A DNA stretch of 64,000 nucleotides from Frateuria flava (lineage in GTDB: Bacteria; Pseudomonadota; Gammaproteobacteria; Xanthomonadales; Rhodanobacteraceae): NCBI RefSeq assembly GCF_017837635.1, contig NZ_JAGJRS010000019.1, forward strand, positions 111,623 through 175,622, in the 5' to 3' direction. The notes under the pieces are model-generated. The model searched no databases. It had not been told where the DNA came from and worked only from the letters and a program-made list of their open reading frames with translations. Below, piece after piece: positions 36,283 through 48,659 of the stretch. Numbering within the stretch: the first letter of the stretch is position 1; the number at the start of each line of letters is the position of its first letter. The translations under genes were made by a program, and so were the position numbers.

Positions 36283-36555
36283 TCAGGCAGTTGCCGGAAA
36301 GTCCTTCAATTGCACCGTTCCGATGCCTTCCTCTGGGAGCATGACCGGGATGCCGTCGTCGACCCGGTAGACCACCTTGCGGTCCACGGTGATGAGGCCT
36401 TCCCCGAGTCGCTGCTGGACGCGGGCACCTGCGACCGTGTCGACCTCGCCGCGCTCGATGGCGGTGTTGATCGCCTCCAGCTCCCCGCGCGCGAGCAGGC
36501 GGACGGGCGTCTTGCTTACCGGGCAGCACAGGATGTCGAGCAGGCGCTTGTCCAT
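36283..36555 (-). CDS. Trm112 family protein
   Basis: A 90-residue protein starting at ATG 36555. MDKRLLDILCCPVSKTPVRL matches the Trm112/YcaR start, and VYRVDDGIPVMLPEEG the conserved end (GIPVML). The middle is extended relative to the 60-residue E. coli form. Trm112 proteins activate methyltransferases in eukaryotes; in bacteria the partner is unclear. It is divergent from purE with 57 bases between starts. Confidence 0.88.
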   Translation of the reverse strand: MDKRLLDILCCPVSKTPVRLLARGELEAINTAIERGEVDTVAGARVQQRLGEGLITVDRKVVYRVDDGIPVMLPEEGIGTVQLKDFPATA

Positions 36556-36583
36556 GGCGGTGGGGTGTCGTGCGGAAAGCCCG

Positions 36584-36589
36584 TACAAT
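36584..36589 (+). promoter_or_regulatory. Candidate -10 element for purE
   Basis: TACAAT lies 24 bases before the purE ATG. No good -35 is seen at the normal spacing, so this is a weak call. Confidence 0.35.
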
Positions 36590-36612
36590 AGCCCTTTTGG
36601 GATGGCAGAACC

Positions 36613-37116
36613 ATGACTTCGACCGCCAAGCCGGCCCGCGTGGGCGTGGTGATGGGTTCCCGATCGGACTGGGAAACCATGGAGCACGCCGCCACCGTTC
36701 TTGACCAGTTGGGCGTGCCCCACGAGGTGCGCGTGGTGTCCGCCCACCGCACTCCCGACCTGCTGTTCCGCTATGCCGAAGAGGCCGTCGGCCGCGGCAT
36801 CGAGGTGATCGTTGCCGGCGCCGGCGGAGCCGCCCATCTGCCCGGCATGCTGGCGGCCAAGACGCGGCTGCCGGTGCTTGGCGTGCCGGTCCAGTCCAAG
36901 GCGCTCAACGGCATGGACTCGCTGCTCTCGATCGCCCAGATGCCGGCCGGCATCCCGGTCGGTACATTGGCGATCGGCCGCGCCGGCGCGGTGAACGCGG
37001 GCCTGCTGGCCGCCTCCGTGCTCGCGCTGCATGACCCGGTCATCGCGCAGGCGCTGGACGCCTACCGTGCGAAGCAGACGCAAAGCGTGCTCGACCAGCC
37101 GGATCCGCGCGCATGA
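36613..37116 (+). CDS. purE: 5-(carboxyamino)imidazole ribonucleotide mutase
   Basis: A 167-residue class I Pur[28 protein letters not shown] and [19 protein letters not shown] are the conserved active-site segments, with the catalytic His in SAHRTP. It converts N5-CAIR to CAIR in purine synthesis. The stop overlaps the purK start by four bases (ATGA), so the two are co-translated and supply successive steps. Confidence 0.97.
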   Translation: MTSTAKPARVGVVMGSRSDWETMEHAATVLDQLGVPHEVRVVSAHRTPDLLFRYAEEAVGRGIEVIVAGAGGAAHLPGMLAAKTRLPVLGVPVQSKALNGMDSLLSIAQMPAGIPVGTLAIGRAGAVNAGLLAASVLALHDPVIAQALDAYRAKQTQSVLDQPDPRA

Positions 37117-38276
37117 GCCCGCGTCGCCAACCCGTGCTGGGCATCCTGGGCGGCGGACAGCTGGCGCGCATGCTGGCGCTCGCCGCCGCGCCGCTGGGCG
37201 TCAAGACGCTGGTAGTCGACAGCGTCGCCGACGCCTGCGCCGGGCAGGTCGCGCCGCTGGTGGTCGCCGACTGGAAGGACTACGAGGCGCTGGAGCGCTT
37301 CGCCGCCATGGTCGACGTGGTGACTTTCGATTTCGAGAACGTCCCGGCCGAGACCGCGCACTGGCTGGCCGGGCGCGTGGCCGTGTCGCCGGTGCCTGGC
37401 GCGTTGGCCGTGGCGCAGGACCGGCTTGCCGAGAAGACGTTATTCCGCGAATGCGGGCTCGATACGCCTGCGTTCGTGGCCGTGGACACACGCGAGGACC
37501 TTGACCGTGCCATCGTCGAGGTCGGCGCGCCCGCCATCCTCAAGACCCGCCGCCTGGGTTACGACGGCAAGGGCCAGTTCCGCCTGAAGACGGCCGCCGA
37601 CGCCGATGCCGCCTGGGCTGCCCTGGGCGCGCAGGGCGCGGTCCATGGGCTGATTCTGGAAGCGTTCGTGCCGTTCGAGCGCGAGCTTTCCGTGATCGCC
37701 GTGCGCAACCGCGAGGGCGATTTCCGTACCTGGCCGCTGACTCGTAACTGGCACACCGACGGCGTGCTGAGCCTGAGCCTGGCGCCGGCCCCGGACATCG
37801 ACGAGCTGCAGCGCCGCGCCACCGACCTGGCCCGCACTCTGGCCGAGCGGCTGGACTACGTGGGTGTGTTCGCGCTGGAGTTGTTCGTCAAGGACGGCCA
37901 ACTGCTGGGCAACGAGATGGCCCCGCGCGTGCATAACTCGGGCCATTGGACCATCGAGGGTGCGCACACCAGCCAGTTCGAAAACCACGTGCGCGCAGTG
38001 CTCGGCATGCCGCTGGGCGACACCGGCGCGCGCGGGTTGTCGTGCATGTTCAACTGGATCGGCGATCTGCCCGACCCGGCGCCGGTGCTCACCACGGCCG
38101 ACGCGCACTGGCACGACTACGGCAAGCAGGCGCGCCCCGGTCGCAAAGTGGGGCATGCCACCATATGCGCGCCTGACGAAGACACGCTGGCCGGGCGCGT
38201 TGGCCATGTCGCCCGTTCGCTGGATCGTGAGGAACAGGCCAATCCGGTGCTGCAGGTGCTCGCACAACCGGTTTGA
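37113..38276 (+). CDS. purK: 5-(carboxyamino)imidazole ribonucleotide synthase
   Basis: A 387-residue ATP-grasp enzyme. [19 protein letters not shown] is the N-terminal signature; [15 protein letters not shown] is the ATP-grasp loop; [20 protein letters not shown] holds the metal-binding acids. It makes N5-CAIR from AIR, ATP and bicarbonate for PurE. It is followed by a bidirectional terminator shared with sodB. Confidence 0.97.
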   Translation: MSPRRQPVLGILGGGQLARMLALAAAPLGVKTLVVDSVADACAGQVAPLVVADWKDYEALERFAAMVDVVTFDFENVPAETAHWLAGRVAVSPVPGALAVAQDRLAEKTLFRECGLDTPAFVAVDTREDLDRAIVEVGAPAILKTRRLGYDGKGQFRLKTAADADAAWAALGAQGAVHGLILEAFVPFERELSVIAVRNREGDFRTWPLTRNWHTDGVLSLSLAPAPDIDELQRRATDLARTLAERLDYVGVFALELFVKDGQLLGNEMAPRVHNSGHWTIEGAHTSQFENHVRAVLGMPLGDTGARGLSCMFNWIGDLPDPAPVLTTADAHWHDYGKQARPGRKVGHATICAPDEDTLAGRVGHVARSLDREEQANPVLQVLAQPV

Positions 38277-38402
38277 AGCGTCCTGCAGGCGCGTGCCTGC
38301 GTGCGACGTGTGTCATGGCGCTGGCGACGCCGTGCCCGGATCGCGGTGGTCGAGTATGCGCGTTTGCCGGGAGTGGTTGGTCGGCTGAAGCCTACCCCTG
38401 CG

Positions 38403-38431
38403 AAAAAGCGGAGCCGGAGCTCCGCTTTTTT
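38403..38431. terminator. Bidirectional terminator between purK and sodB
   Basis: Stem AAAAGCGGAGC with GCTCCGCTTTT, 4-base loop, an A-run on the left and a T-run on the right, so it can stop transcription from either side. It lies just beyond the sodB stop. Confidence 0.9.
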
Positions 38432-38433
38432 AT

Positions 38434-39012
38434 TTACGCCATGTTGCTGGCGGCAAATTCCCAGTTCACTACGTTCCAGAAATTTTCCAGATACTTCGGA
38501 CGGGCGTTGCGGTAGTCGATGTAGTAGGCGTGCTCCCACACGTCGCAGGTGAACAGCGGCTTGTCGCTGCCGGTGATCGGCGTGCCCGCGTTCGACGTGT
38601 TGACGATGCCCAGCGAACCGTCCGGACGCTGCACCAGCCAGGTCCAGCCCGAGCCGAAGTTGCCCGCGCCCATCTTGGCGAATTCCTCCTTGAACTTCTC
38701 GACCGAGCCAAACGCCTTAGTGATCGCGTCGGCCAGCTTGCCGGTCGGCTCGCCGCCGCCGTTGGGCTTCATCGAGTTCCAGTAGAAGGTGTGGTTCCAG
38801 GTCTGCGCGGCGTTGTTGAACACGCCGCCGGAGGACTTGCGGACAATCTCCTCAAGTTCCATCCCTTCGAACTCGGTGCCCGCGATCAGCTTGTTGAGGT
38901 TGGTCACGTAAGCGGCGTGGTGCTTGTCGTGATGGAACTCCAGCGTCTCGGCGGAGATGTGCGGCTCCAGCGCATTCTTTTCGTACGGAAGGGGGGGAAG
39001 TTCGATCGCCAT
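38434..39012 (-). CDS. sodB: Superoxide dismutase [Fe]
   Basis: A 192-residue iron superoxide dismutase starting at ATG 39012 ([15 protein letters not shown]). Metal ligands are in [22 protein letters not shown] and [23 protein letters not shown] and GSGWTWLV agree with the Fe rather than Mn type. It is cytoplasmic and converts superoxide to peroxide and oxygen. The open frame continues upstream only as the shadow of grxD and its neighbour. Divergent from grxD. Confidence 0.97.
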   Translation of the reverse strand: MAIELPPLPYEKNALEPHISAETLEFHHDKHHAAYVTNLNKLIAGTEFEGMELEEIVRKSSGGVFNNAAQTWNHTFYWNSMKPNGGGEPTGKLADAITKAFGSVEKFKEEFAKMGAGNFGSGWTWLVQRPDGSLGIVNTSNAGTPITGSDKPLFTCDVWEHAYYIDYRNARPKYLENFWNVVNWEFAASNMA

Positions 39013-39124
39013 GAGGGGCTCCTTGGACTTGCGGCTAAGGGGAAGCCGGGCGGGCCTGCCGGGCGGCGGGCCGTGCACGGCTGGTACACTTGTGGTCCTG
39101 CACGCATTGTAGAACCCCCGAGCT

Positions 39125-39451
39125 ATGGACGTTAACGAGCGAATCAAGGCGGTGCTCGCCGAGCACCCCATGGTGCTTTTCATGAAGGGCACGCCGCAGT
39201 TCCCGATGTGCGGCTTTTCCGCCCGCGCCGCGCAGGCGCTGAAGGACTCCGGGGCAAGCGTCCATGCCGTGAACGTACTGGCCGATCCGGAGGTGCGTGC
39301 CGCACTGCCGCACTTCGCCAATTGGCCGACGTTCCCGCAGCTGTTCATCCAGGGAGAGCTGATCGGCGGCTGCGACATCGTCGAGGACCTCAAGTCCTCC
39401 GGCGAACTGGCCCGCATGGCCCTCGACGTCAGTGGCGCGGTGCGCGCATGA
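39125..39451 (+). CDS. grxD: Monothiol glutaredoxin (Grx4 family)
   Basis: A 108-residue monothiol glutaredoxin. The active site is PMCGFSARA (Cys29) and the glutathione-binding segments [16 protein letters not shown] and GGCDIV are present. Such proteins carry 2Fe-2S clusters for iron-sulphur assembly and iron sensing. Its stop overlaps the following SDR start by four bases (ATGA). Confidence 0.96.
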   Translation: MDVNERIKAVLAEHPMVLFMKGTPQFPMCGFSARAAQALKDSGASVHAVNVLADPEVRAALPHFANWPTFPQLFIQGELIGGCDIVEDLKSSGELARMALDVSGAVRA

Positions 39452-40215
39452 CCCTGCCGATCGCACGCCTCCCGCAGGACATCGCGCCCGCGGCCGGCAG
39501 TCTGTCCGGCCGCGTGGTGCTGGTCACCGGCGCCTACGGTGGCCTCGGTCGCGCCATCTCGCTGGCCGCGGCGCGCGCGGGCGCGACCGTGGTGATCACC
39601 GGCAAGCGCAAGCGCCAGCTCGAACAGCTTTATGACCTGATCGTGGCCGAGCAACTGCCCGAGCCGGTGATCCACCCGCTGGACATGGAAGCCGCCACGC
39701 CGCGCGACTACGAGGCGCTGGCCGATGGACTCGAGCGCGACCTCGGCCGCCTGGACGGCATCGTGCACTGCGCCGCCAGCTTCGGCGGCCTTACCCCGAT
39801 CAACATGCACAAGCCGGACGAGTGGCTGCGCACGATGCACATCAACGTGTCCGCGCCGTTCGCCCTGACCCAGGCCTGCCTGCCACTGCTGGCCAGGGCG
39901 CCCGATGCATCGGTGGTGTTCGTGCTGGACAACCCGGAGCTGGTCAATCGTGCGCACTGGGGCGCCTACGGCGTGTCCAAGGCGGCGCTGGAGCGTTTCG
40001 TCGAGATCCTGCACCAGGAGACCGACACCACCGCGATCCGCACGCATGCGCTGTTGCCGGCGCCAATGCGAACGGCGCTGCGGCACCTGGCGTATTTCGG
40101 CGAGGACCCGAATACCCAGCCGCTGCCCGATGCGGCGGCCGACGCGGCGGTGTGGCTGCTTGGGCCGCAAGGCATCGCCGCACGCGGTGCGATGCTGGAC
40201 CTGCGCCAGCGCTGA
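39448..40215 (+). CDS. Short-chain dehydrogenase, YciK-like
   Basis: A 255-residue SDR starting at ATG 39448. The nucleotide-binding motif is [11 protein letters not shown] (about 27-37), [11 protein letters not shown] is the NNAG-like strand, and the catalytic pair is YGVSK (about 172-176). The layout, with a short N-terminal tail and [16 protein letters not shown], recalls YciK, an oxidoreductase of unknown substrate. It is coupled to grxD by overlap. Confidence 0.85.
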   Translation: MTLPIARLPQDIAPAAGSLSGRVVLVTGAYGGLGRAISLAAARAGATVVITGKRKRQLEQLYDLIVAEQLPEPVIHPLDMEAATPRDYEALADGLERDLGRLDGIVHCAASFGGLTPINMHKPDEWLRTMHINVSAPFALTQACLPLLARAPDASVVFVLDNPELVNRAHWGAYGVSKAALERFVEILHQETDTTAIRTHALLPAPMRTALRHLAYFGEDPNTQPLPDAAADAAVWLLGPQGIAARGAMLDLRQR

Positions 40216-40226
40216 TCCCGATCCCT

Positions 40227-40297
40227 GCAGGAGCCCGCTTGCGGGCGATGTCTTTGCCGGCCGTGCAGACAGGCATCGCCCGCAAGCGGGCTCCTAC
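40227..40297. repeat. REP-like element, long inverted arms
   Basis: GCAGGAGCCCGCTTGCGGGC with an inverted copy GCCCGCAAGCGGGCTCCTAC about 25 bases later. It is a variant of the REP-like family in the SDR-MarC gap. Confidence 0.85.
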
Positions 40298-40332
40298 AAT
40301 GCCGTTCCAGACCCGACAGAAGGAAACGCGCC

Positions 40333-40941
40333 ATGGAAACGCAGATGACCACCCTCTCGGCGGGCATCCTGCTGTTCCTGATCATGGATCCGCTGGGCAA
40401 CATCCCCTTCTTCCTGAGTCTGCTCAAGCACGTGCCGCCCAAGCGCCGGCGGGTGGTGATGATCCGTGAGCTGCTGATCGCGCTGGGTGTGCTGCTGGGT
40501 TTTTTGATCGGTGGCCAGCACATCCTCAAGCTGCTGCAATTGCGCCAGGAGTCGATCAGCATCGCCGGCGGCATCGTGCTGTTCCTGATCGGCATCCGCA
40601 TGGTGTTCCCGCCGCCGGAGGGCGGCATTTTCGGCAAGCCGGGCGAAGGCGAGCCTTTCATCGTGCCGATGGCGATCCCTGGCGTGGCCGGCCCTTCGGC
40701 GATGGCCGCGCTGCTGCTGCTGACCAATACCTCGCCAGGCCGCACCGCGGACTGGGCCACGGCGCTGCTGCTGGCGTGGCTGGCGACCTCGGCGATTTTG
40801 CTGTCTTCGACTTATTTGTTCCGCTGGCTCGGCGAGAGCGTGCTGACCGCGCTGGAACGGGTGATGGGCATGCTGCTGATCGCGCTGTCGGTGCAGATGT
40901 TCATGGGGGGCGTGGCGGCGTTCCTGCACATGCAGGTGTGA
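40333..40941 (+). CDS. MarC/YhgN-family integral membrane protein
   Basis: A 202-residue protein with six hydrophobic segments: SAGILLFLIMDPLGNIPFFL at the start (the family's MDPLGN block), then SIAGGIVLFLIGIRMVF and FIVPMAIPGVAGPSAMAALL, its inverted-repeat counterpart. This matches MarC/YhgN proteins, whose transport function is not established; the old link to antibiotic resistance has been withdrawn. A REP-like element lies upstream. Confidence 0.9.
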   Translation: METQMTTLSAGILLFLIMDPLGNIPFFLSLLKHVPPKRRRVVMIRELLIALGVLLGFLIGGQHILKLLQLRQESISIAGGIVLFLIGIRMVFPPPEGGIFGKPGEGEPFIVPMAIPGVAGPSAMAALLLLTNTSPGRTADWATALLLAWLATSAILLSSTYLFRWLGESVLTALERVMGMLLIALSVQMFMGGVAAFLHMQV

Positions 40942-41140
40942 CGCACGCTGCTTTGGCAGGGTGGACCCAGTCCACCGATCCCGGTTTTGCAAAGGACGGT
41001 GGGCTGAAACTCGCGCTGCGGACGACCGCGATCCTGCGAACCGTGCGCATGCGCATGTTTATGCGCCGAGGGTGCTCTGGCGCCGTCGCCCAACTGTCAT
41101 ACTTGGCGTCCAGCATGGGCGAAAACACCAGGAGGCGGTC

Positions 41141-42859
41141 ATGCTCAGCGTCGAACGGAACCTAGTCGAACGCCTGCCATGGCTGGCGCAACATCCGCGG
41201 CTTCGCCGGCCCGTGGCCGGGTTGCTCGGGCGCCTGGCGGACGAATCAGGCTTCAACCGCGTGCTTGATGCGGTGGGCGAGGTCGAGGGTTTCGATTTCG
41301 TCGAGCGTGCGCTGGAGGTGCTCGGCGCGAGCTATCACGTCAGCCCGCGCGAGCGAGAGCACATCCCGACCGAGGGCCCCGTGCTGGTGGTCGCCAACCA
41401 TCCGCTGGGCATGGTCGATGCGCTGGCGCTGCTGCAGCTGGTCGGCTCGGTGCGTCCCGACGTGCGGATCCTGGGCAACGACTGGCTCGCCGCCATCGAG
41501 CCGCTGCGCCGGCTGTTGCTTCCGGTGGATGTGTTCGGCAAGGGCGCGGCCTCCCGGTTGCGGGGTGTCTATCGCGCGCTGGATCAGGGCACCGCATTGA
41601 TCGTGTTTCCCGCGGGGGAGGTCTCCCGCATGGGACCGGGCGGCGTGCGCGACGGCAAGTGGTCGGACGGCTTTGCTCGGCTGGCCAGGCACAGCGGGGC
41701 ACCGGTCTTGCCGGTGCACGTGGCCGCACGCAATTCGGCCGCTTTCTACGGATTGTCGATGCTGGCCAAGCCGCTCAGCACGGCCATGCTGCCGCGCGAG
41801 GCGGTAGCGCCGATCAAGCGGCGGATCGGCCTGAGCGTCGGTGCGCTGATCGGTGCGCAGGAATTGTTCGAACGCAGCGGGGATTCGCCTGAGCGGGCCG
41901 CCCGGTTGATGCGCCGCCACGTCTACCGCATCGGTCGCCGGCGCGGGCTGATCTTCGGCGGGCAGGTGCCACTGGCGCATCCGGAGCCGGCCGAGCGGGT
42001 GGCTGCGGAGTTGCAGGGGCAGGGCGAGAAGCTCGCCGACCTCAGCGACGGCAAACAGGCGTGGCTGTTCAAGGGCACCGCCGACAGCGCCGTGTTGCGC
42101 GAGATCGGTCGGCTGCGTGAACTGACCTTCCGCAAGGTTGGCGAGGGCACCAACGCGCGGCGCGACCTGGACGCGTTCGACCCACATTACGAACACCTGC
42201 TGTTGTGGGACCCCGCCGCGCTGCGCATCGTCGGTTCCTATCGTTTCGGCCATGGCGGGCGGCTGATCGCCGAGCGCGGGCTGGGCGGGCTATACACCGC
42301 CAGTCTCTTCAACTATTCACCGGCGCTGGAGTCGCGCCTGGCGCAGGGGCTGGAACTGGGCCGCAGCTTCATCGCGCCGGCGTACTGGCGCTCGCGTGCG
42401 CTCGACCAGCTTTGGCAGGGCATCGGCCTGTACCTTCAGCGCCATCCGGAACTGCGCTACCTGTTCGGTCCGGTGAGCATGTCGGTAAACCTGCCGCGCG
42501 AGGCGCGCGAGTGGATCGCCGCCGCGCACCAACACTATTTCGGCAAGCCCGGCCTGGCCTCCGCGCGGCAGCCGTTCGTGATCTCGCCCAGCGTGATCGG
42601 GCTGGTGCGCCAGGCCCTCGAAGGCCTGGGCGCGCAGGAGGGGCTGGGCAAGCTCAAGCACCACCTGGATGCGCTGGGCGTGAGCCTGCCGGTGCTCTAT
42701 CGGCAGTACGTCGACCTGGTCGAGCCCGAGGGCGTGCAGTTTCTGGACTTTGGCGAAGACCCGGGCTTTTCCGGTTGCGTCGACGGCCTGGTGATGCTCG
42801 ACCTGGCCAATCTCAAGCCCGCCAAGCGGGCGCGCTACCTCGGCAGGACCGGCGCCTGA
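41141..42859 (+). CDS. OlsF-like two-domain acyltransferase
   Basis: A 572-residue protein starting at ATG 41141 with an AGGAGG site. The N-terminal domain (about 50-285) is a PlsC/LPLAT acyltransferase: VVANHPLGMVDAL has the NHxxxxD motif (about 85-92), with FPAGEVSR and the downstream proline. The C-terminal domain (about 310-560) is GNAT-like (LRELTFRKVGEGTNARRDLD, GSYRFG), as in OlsB and hemolysin-type acyltransferases. That order matches OlsF, a bifunctional ornithine-lipid synthase. Aminolipid synthesis is thus a reasonable guess; the exact product is not shown. Confidence 0.75.
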   Translation: MLSVERNLVERLPWLAQHPRLRRPVAGLLGRLADESGFNRVLDAVGEVEGFDFVERALEVLGASYHVSPREREHIPTEGPVLVVANHPLGMVDALALLQLVGSVRPDVRILGNDWLAAIEPLRRLLLPVDVFGKGAASRLRGVYRALDQGTALIVFPAGEVSRMGPGGVRDGKWSDGFARLARHSGAPVLPVHVAARNSAAFYGLSMLAKPLSTAMLPREAVAPIKRRIGLSVGALIGAQELFERSGDSPERAARLMRRHVYRIGRRRGLIFGGQVPLAHPEPAERVAAELQGQGEKLADLSDGKQAWLFKGTADSAVLREIGRLRELTFRKVGEGTNARRDLDAFDPHYEHLLLWDPAALRIVGSYRFGHGGRLIAERGLGGLYTASLFNYSPALESRLAQGLELGRSFIAPAYWRSRALDQLWQGIGLYLQRHPELRYLFGPVSMSVNLPREAREWIAAAHQHYFGKPGLASARQPFVISPSVIGLVRQALEGLGAQEGLGKLKHHLDALGVSLPVLYRQYVDLVEPEGVQFLDFGEDPGFSGCVDGLVMLDLANLKPAKRARYLGRTGA

Positions 42860-42910
42860 ACCACCTCAGCGAAAACAGGTGAATCAGTCTCGGTCTTGTC
42901 ATAAACTATC

Positions 42911-42926
42911 GTTAAGTTTGCTTAAC
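42911..42926. promoter_or_regulatory. Inverted repeat upstream of the TonB receptor
   Basis: GTTAAG and CTTAAC are separated by four bases, a perfect 6-4-6 inverted repeat in a short AT-rich patch. A TTGTCA lies ten bases upstream. It is a plausible operator for the receptor gene, whose start is 168 bases downstream. Confidence 0.5.
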
Positions 42927-43094
42927 AACTGGTTGGTAGATGGGGTGGCCCCATCGCTGCTGGACGATAGCTGCGCCAAGAAGTTAGGGGAAACACAAGC
43001 ATGCGACGCATGCCTGGCCTGAGGCCCGGCATCGGCATGTTTTTGTTCCGACATCGAATTTTTCCGTTGCAAACCAATACAGGTCGATATAACG

Positions 43095-46403
<3,309 letters not shown>

Positions 46404-46427
46404 CCCATTGAAGTTGCATTGTCTGGA

Positions 46428-46459
46428 GCCGGCGCCCGCAAGGGCGCCGGCTTTTTTTT
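46428..46459 (+). terminator. Rho-independent terminator after the TonB receptor
   Basis: A ten-base-pair stem (GCCGGCGCCC and GGGCGCCGGC, loop GCAA), followed by eight Ts. Confidence 0.93.
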
Positions 46460-46554
46460 ATGCTTGACCCTTCACGCCCGCGCGCGGGAAGCTACACGGT
46501 CCGCCACGGTCCAGGCATCAAGCCGGACACCGTCAGCGGCAGGAGAAGGCAAGC

Positions 46555-47979
46555 ATGAACGACACCCACGCCGGCCGCGCCGGCAAGCCCGTCACCGTCA
46601 GCGCACGGATCTCGCCGGCGGGCGGACTGGACATCCTTTCGCGCAACGAGGTCGCGCGCCTGCGCGACGCCAGCGGCTCGGGCCTGCACGCGCTGTTGCG
46701 CCGCTGCGCCCTGGCCGTGCTCACTTCCGGCAACATCAGCGACGACCCGCGCTCGATGTTCGAGCAATACCCCGACTTCGACGTGCAGGTGCTGCAGCAG
46801 GATCGCGGCATCAAGATCGAACTCACCCACGCACCCGCACAGGCGTTCGTCGACGGCCAGATCATCCGCGGCATCAACGAACTGTTGGTCGCGGTGGTGC
46901 GTGACATCGTCTATGTGTCCACGCAGCTGGAGCAGGGCGGTTTCGATCTCGACGACACCGTGGGCATCACCCACGCCGTGTTCGAGATTCTGCGCAACGC
47001 GCGCATCCTCAAGCCGCACATCGACCCGAATCTGGTCGTCTGCTGGGGCGGACACTCGATCTCGCGCGACGAATACGAATACACCAAGTCGGTCGGCTAC
47101 CAGTTCGGGTTGCGCGGCTTGGACATCTGCACCGGCTGCGGCCCGGGCGCCATGAAGGGCCCGATGAAGGGCGCCACCATCGCCCACGCCAAGCAGCGCC
47201 GGCGAAACAACCGTTACATCGGCATCACCGAGCCGGGCATCATCGCCGCGGAGTCGCCCAACCCGATCGTCAACCAGCTGGTGATCATGCCGGACATCGA
47301 GAAGCGCCTGGAGGCCTTCGTCCGGATGGCGCACGGCATCGTGGTGTTCCCCGGCGGCGTCGGCACCGCCGAGGAGATCCTTTACCTCCTGGGCATTCTG
47401 CTGCACCCGTCCAACGCCGGCATTCCGTTCCCGCTGATCTTCACCGGTCCGAAGCAGTCGGCGGCATACTTCGAGCAGATCGACCGCTTCCTCAAGCTCT
47501 CGTTGGGCGAGGAAGTGGCGCAGCATTACCAGATCATCGTCGACGATCCCGCCGCGGTGGCGCGCGCGATGATCAAGGGCATCGACAAGGTGCGCAACCA
47601 TCGCCTGGACACCAAGGACGCGTTCTTCTTCAACTGGGCGCTGGACATCCCGTTCGCCTTCCAGCTGCCGTTCCGCCCGACCCACGAGGCGATGCGCTCG
47701 CTGGCCCTGCATCGCGGCCGCCCGCGGCACGAGCTGGCCGCGGATCTGCGTCGCGCGTTTTCCGGCATCGTGGCCGGCAACGTAAAGGAAGAGGGCGTGC
47801 GTGCGATCGAGCAAAACGGCCCGTTCGACATCGACGGTGAAGCGGACATCATGCGGGCACTGGATGCCCTGCTGCAGGCCTTCGTCAGCCAGCACCGCAT
47901 GAAGCTCCCCGGTGGCTCGGCCTACGTGCCCTGCTACCGCGTGCGTGCCGAGGGCGCGGAGACCGTGCCGGCCGCTTGA
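46555..47979 (+). CDS. ppnN: Nucleotide 5'-monophosphate nucleosidase PpnN (YgdH)
   Basis: A 474-residue LOG-family nucleosidase. A DUF4478-type N-terminal domain (about 10-140) is followed by a LOG/Rossmann core with CTGCGPGAMKGPM (about 195-207) and the PGGVGTAEEILYL motif (about 265-277), then a DUF3412-type C-terminus (about 340-470). In E. coli PpnN cleaves nucleoside monophosphates and is stimulated by (p)ppGpp. An AGGAGAAGG ribosome site precedes ATG 46555. Confidence 0.94.
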   Translation: MNDTHAGRAGKPVTVSARISPAGGLDILSRNEVARLRDASGSGLHALLRRCALAVLTSGNISDDPRSMFEQYPDFDVQVLQQDRGIKIELTHAPAQAFVDGQIIRGINELLVAVVRDIVYVSTQLEQGGFDLDDTVGITHAVFEILRNARILKPHIDPNLVVCWGGHSISRDEYEYTKSVGYQFGLRGLDICTGCGPGAMKGPMKGATIAHAKQRRRNNRYIGITEPGIIAAESPNPIVNQLVIMPDIEKRLEAFVRMAHGIVVFPGGVGTAEEILYLLGILLHPSNAGIPFPLIFTGPKQSAAYFEQIDRFLKLSLGEEVAQHYQIIVDDPAAVARAMIKGIDKVRNHRLDTKDAFFFNWALDIPFAFQLPFRPTHEAMRSLALHRGRPRHELAADLRRAFSGIVAGNVKEEGVRAIEQNGPFDIDGEADIMRALDALLQAFVSQHRMKLPGGSAYVPCYRVRAEGAETVPAA

Positions 47980-48004
47980 CAGCCCGCACGGCCCTATTCA
48001 AACT
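47976..48004 (+). promoter_or_regulatory. Promoter of tRNA-Asn
   Basis: A perfect -35 TTGACA (47976-47981) overlaps the ppnN stop codon; a weak -10 CAAACT follows after 17 bases, about 15 bases before the tRNA. Confidence 0.5.
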
Positions 48005-48018
48005 ACGCAGCTCGCCCC

Positions 48019-48095
48019 GCCCGAATAGCTCAGCTGGTTAGAGCACTTGACTGTTAATCAGGGGGTCGTTGGTTCGAGTCCAACTTCGGGCGCCA
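48019..48095 (+). tRNA. tRNA-Asn (GTT)
   Basis: A full cloverleaf: acceptor GCCCGAA paired with TTCGGGC, D-arm, anticodon stem CTTGA/TCAGG with loop CTGTTAA (anticodon GTT), T-arm GTTGG-TTCGAGT-CCAAC, discriminator G and an encoded CCA. Confidence 0.97.
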
Positions 48096-48100
48096 TATTG

Positions 48101-48133
48101 AAAGGCCTTGCAGCGATGCAAGGCCTTTTTTTT
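48101..48133 (+). terminator. Terminator of tRNA-Asn
   Basis: Arms AAAGGCCTTGCA and TGCAAGGCCTTT with a 4-base loop, followed by a T-run. Confidence 0.9.
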
Positions 48134-48160
48134 GTCCGGACACGGGACATCCCGACATCC

Positions 48161-48201
48161 TGTAAGAGCGCGCTTGTGCGCGACCGCCATGCACGGCGAT
48201 G
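48161..48201. repeat. REP-like element, single arm
   Basis: TGTAAGAGCGCGCTTGTGCG then CGACCGCCATG, a variant arm of the REP-like family, after the tRNA-Asn terminator. No inverted partner is obvious nearby. Confidence 0.68.
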
Positions 48202-48307
48202 CGGGAAAACAACCGGTCAGGCGCAGCGTGCACTCCCCCCAGAAGGCATGCCATCGCACGCGGCCTCGTGTGACAGAGAGAATGGTCGACAGGCGCAGCC
48301 GGCCCGG

Positions 48308-48538
48308 TCAATCGCCAGATGTGTCAGGCAAAGGTGACGCCTGTTGCGCCAGCATTGTGAACAGCCGATCCGACGGCGATCCCACGGCCACCAGAAGGTC
48401 GCCGTCCGGGCTGCGCACCACGCAGGCCGAGACGCCTGCGCTGTCCAGGTGACGCTGCGCTGCGGCGAGCAAGGGCGCGGCGTCCGGGGGTGGTGTCGGC
48501 GGTGATGGTCGGCGGTCCGACGGTTCTCCGTAAGCCAT
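48308..48538 (-). CDS. Small hypothetical protein
   Basis: A 76-residue reading frame from ATG 48538. A proline-rich start (SDRRPSPPTPPPDAAP) is followed by AAAQRHLDSAGVSACVVRSPDGDLLVAVG, which could form a helix and two strands. No family is recognised. It lies alone between tRNA-Asn and a pseudopilin gene, and could be real or spurious. Confidence 0.4.
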   Translation of the reverse strand: MAYGEPSDRRPSPPTPPPDAAPLLAAAQRHLDSAGVSACVVRSPDGDLLVAVGSPSDRLFTMLAQQASPLPDTSGD

Positions 48539-48659
48539 GGCGCACCTCGGGAAGAAGTCCGCAGCGGTTGTTGCACCGACGCCGTGAACAGCCGGTATAG
48601 CCCGTAGGGCTCGGCCCCCCCAGCCTATGGCCGCCCTCTCTGGCGGGCTGAAGCCCACC

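Noticed and set aside
36541..36612. PurR operator upstream of purE
   Set aside because: No sequence resembling the ACGCAAACG-type palindrome was seen in the 57-base gap.
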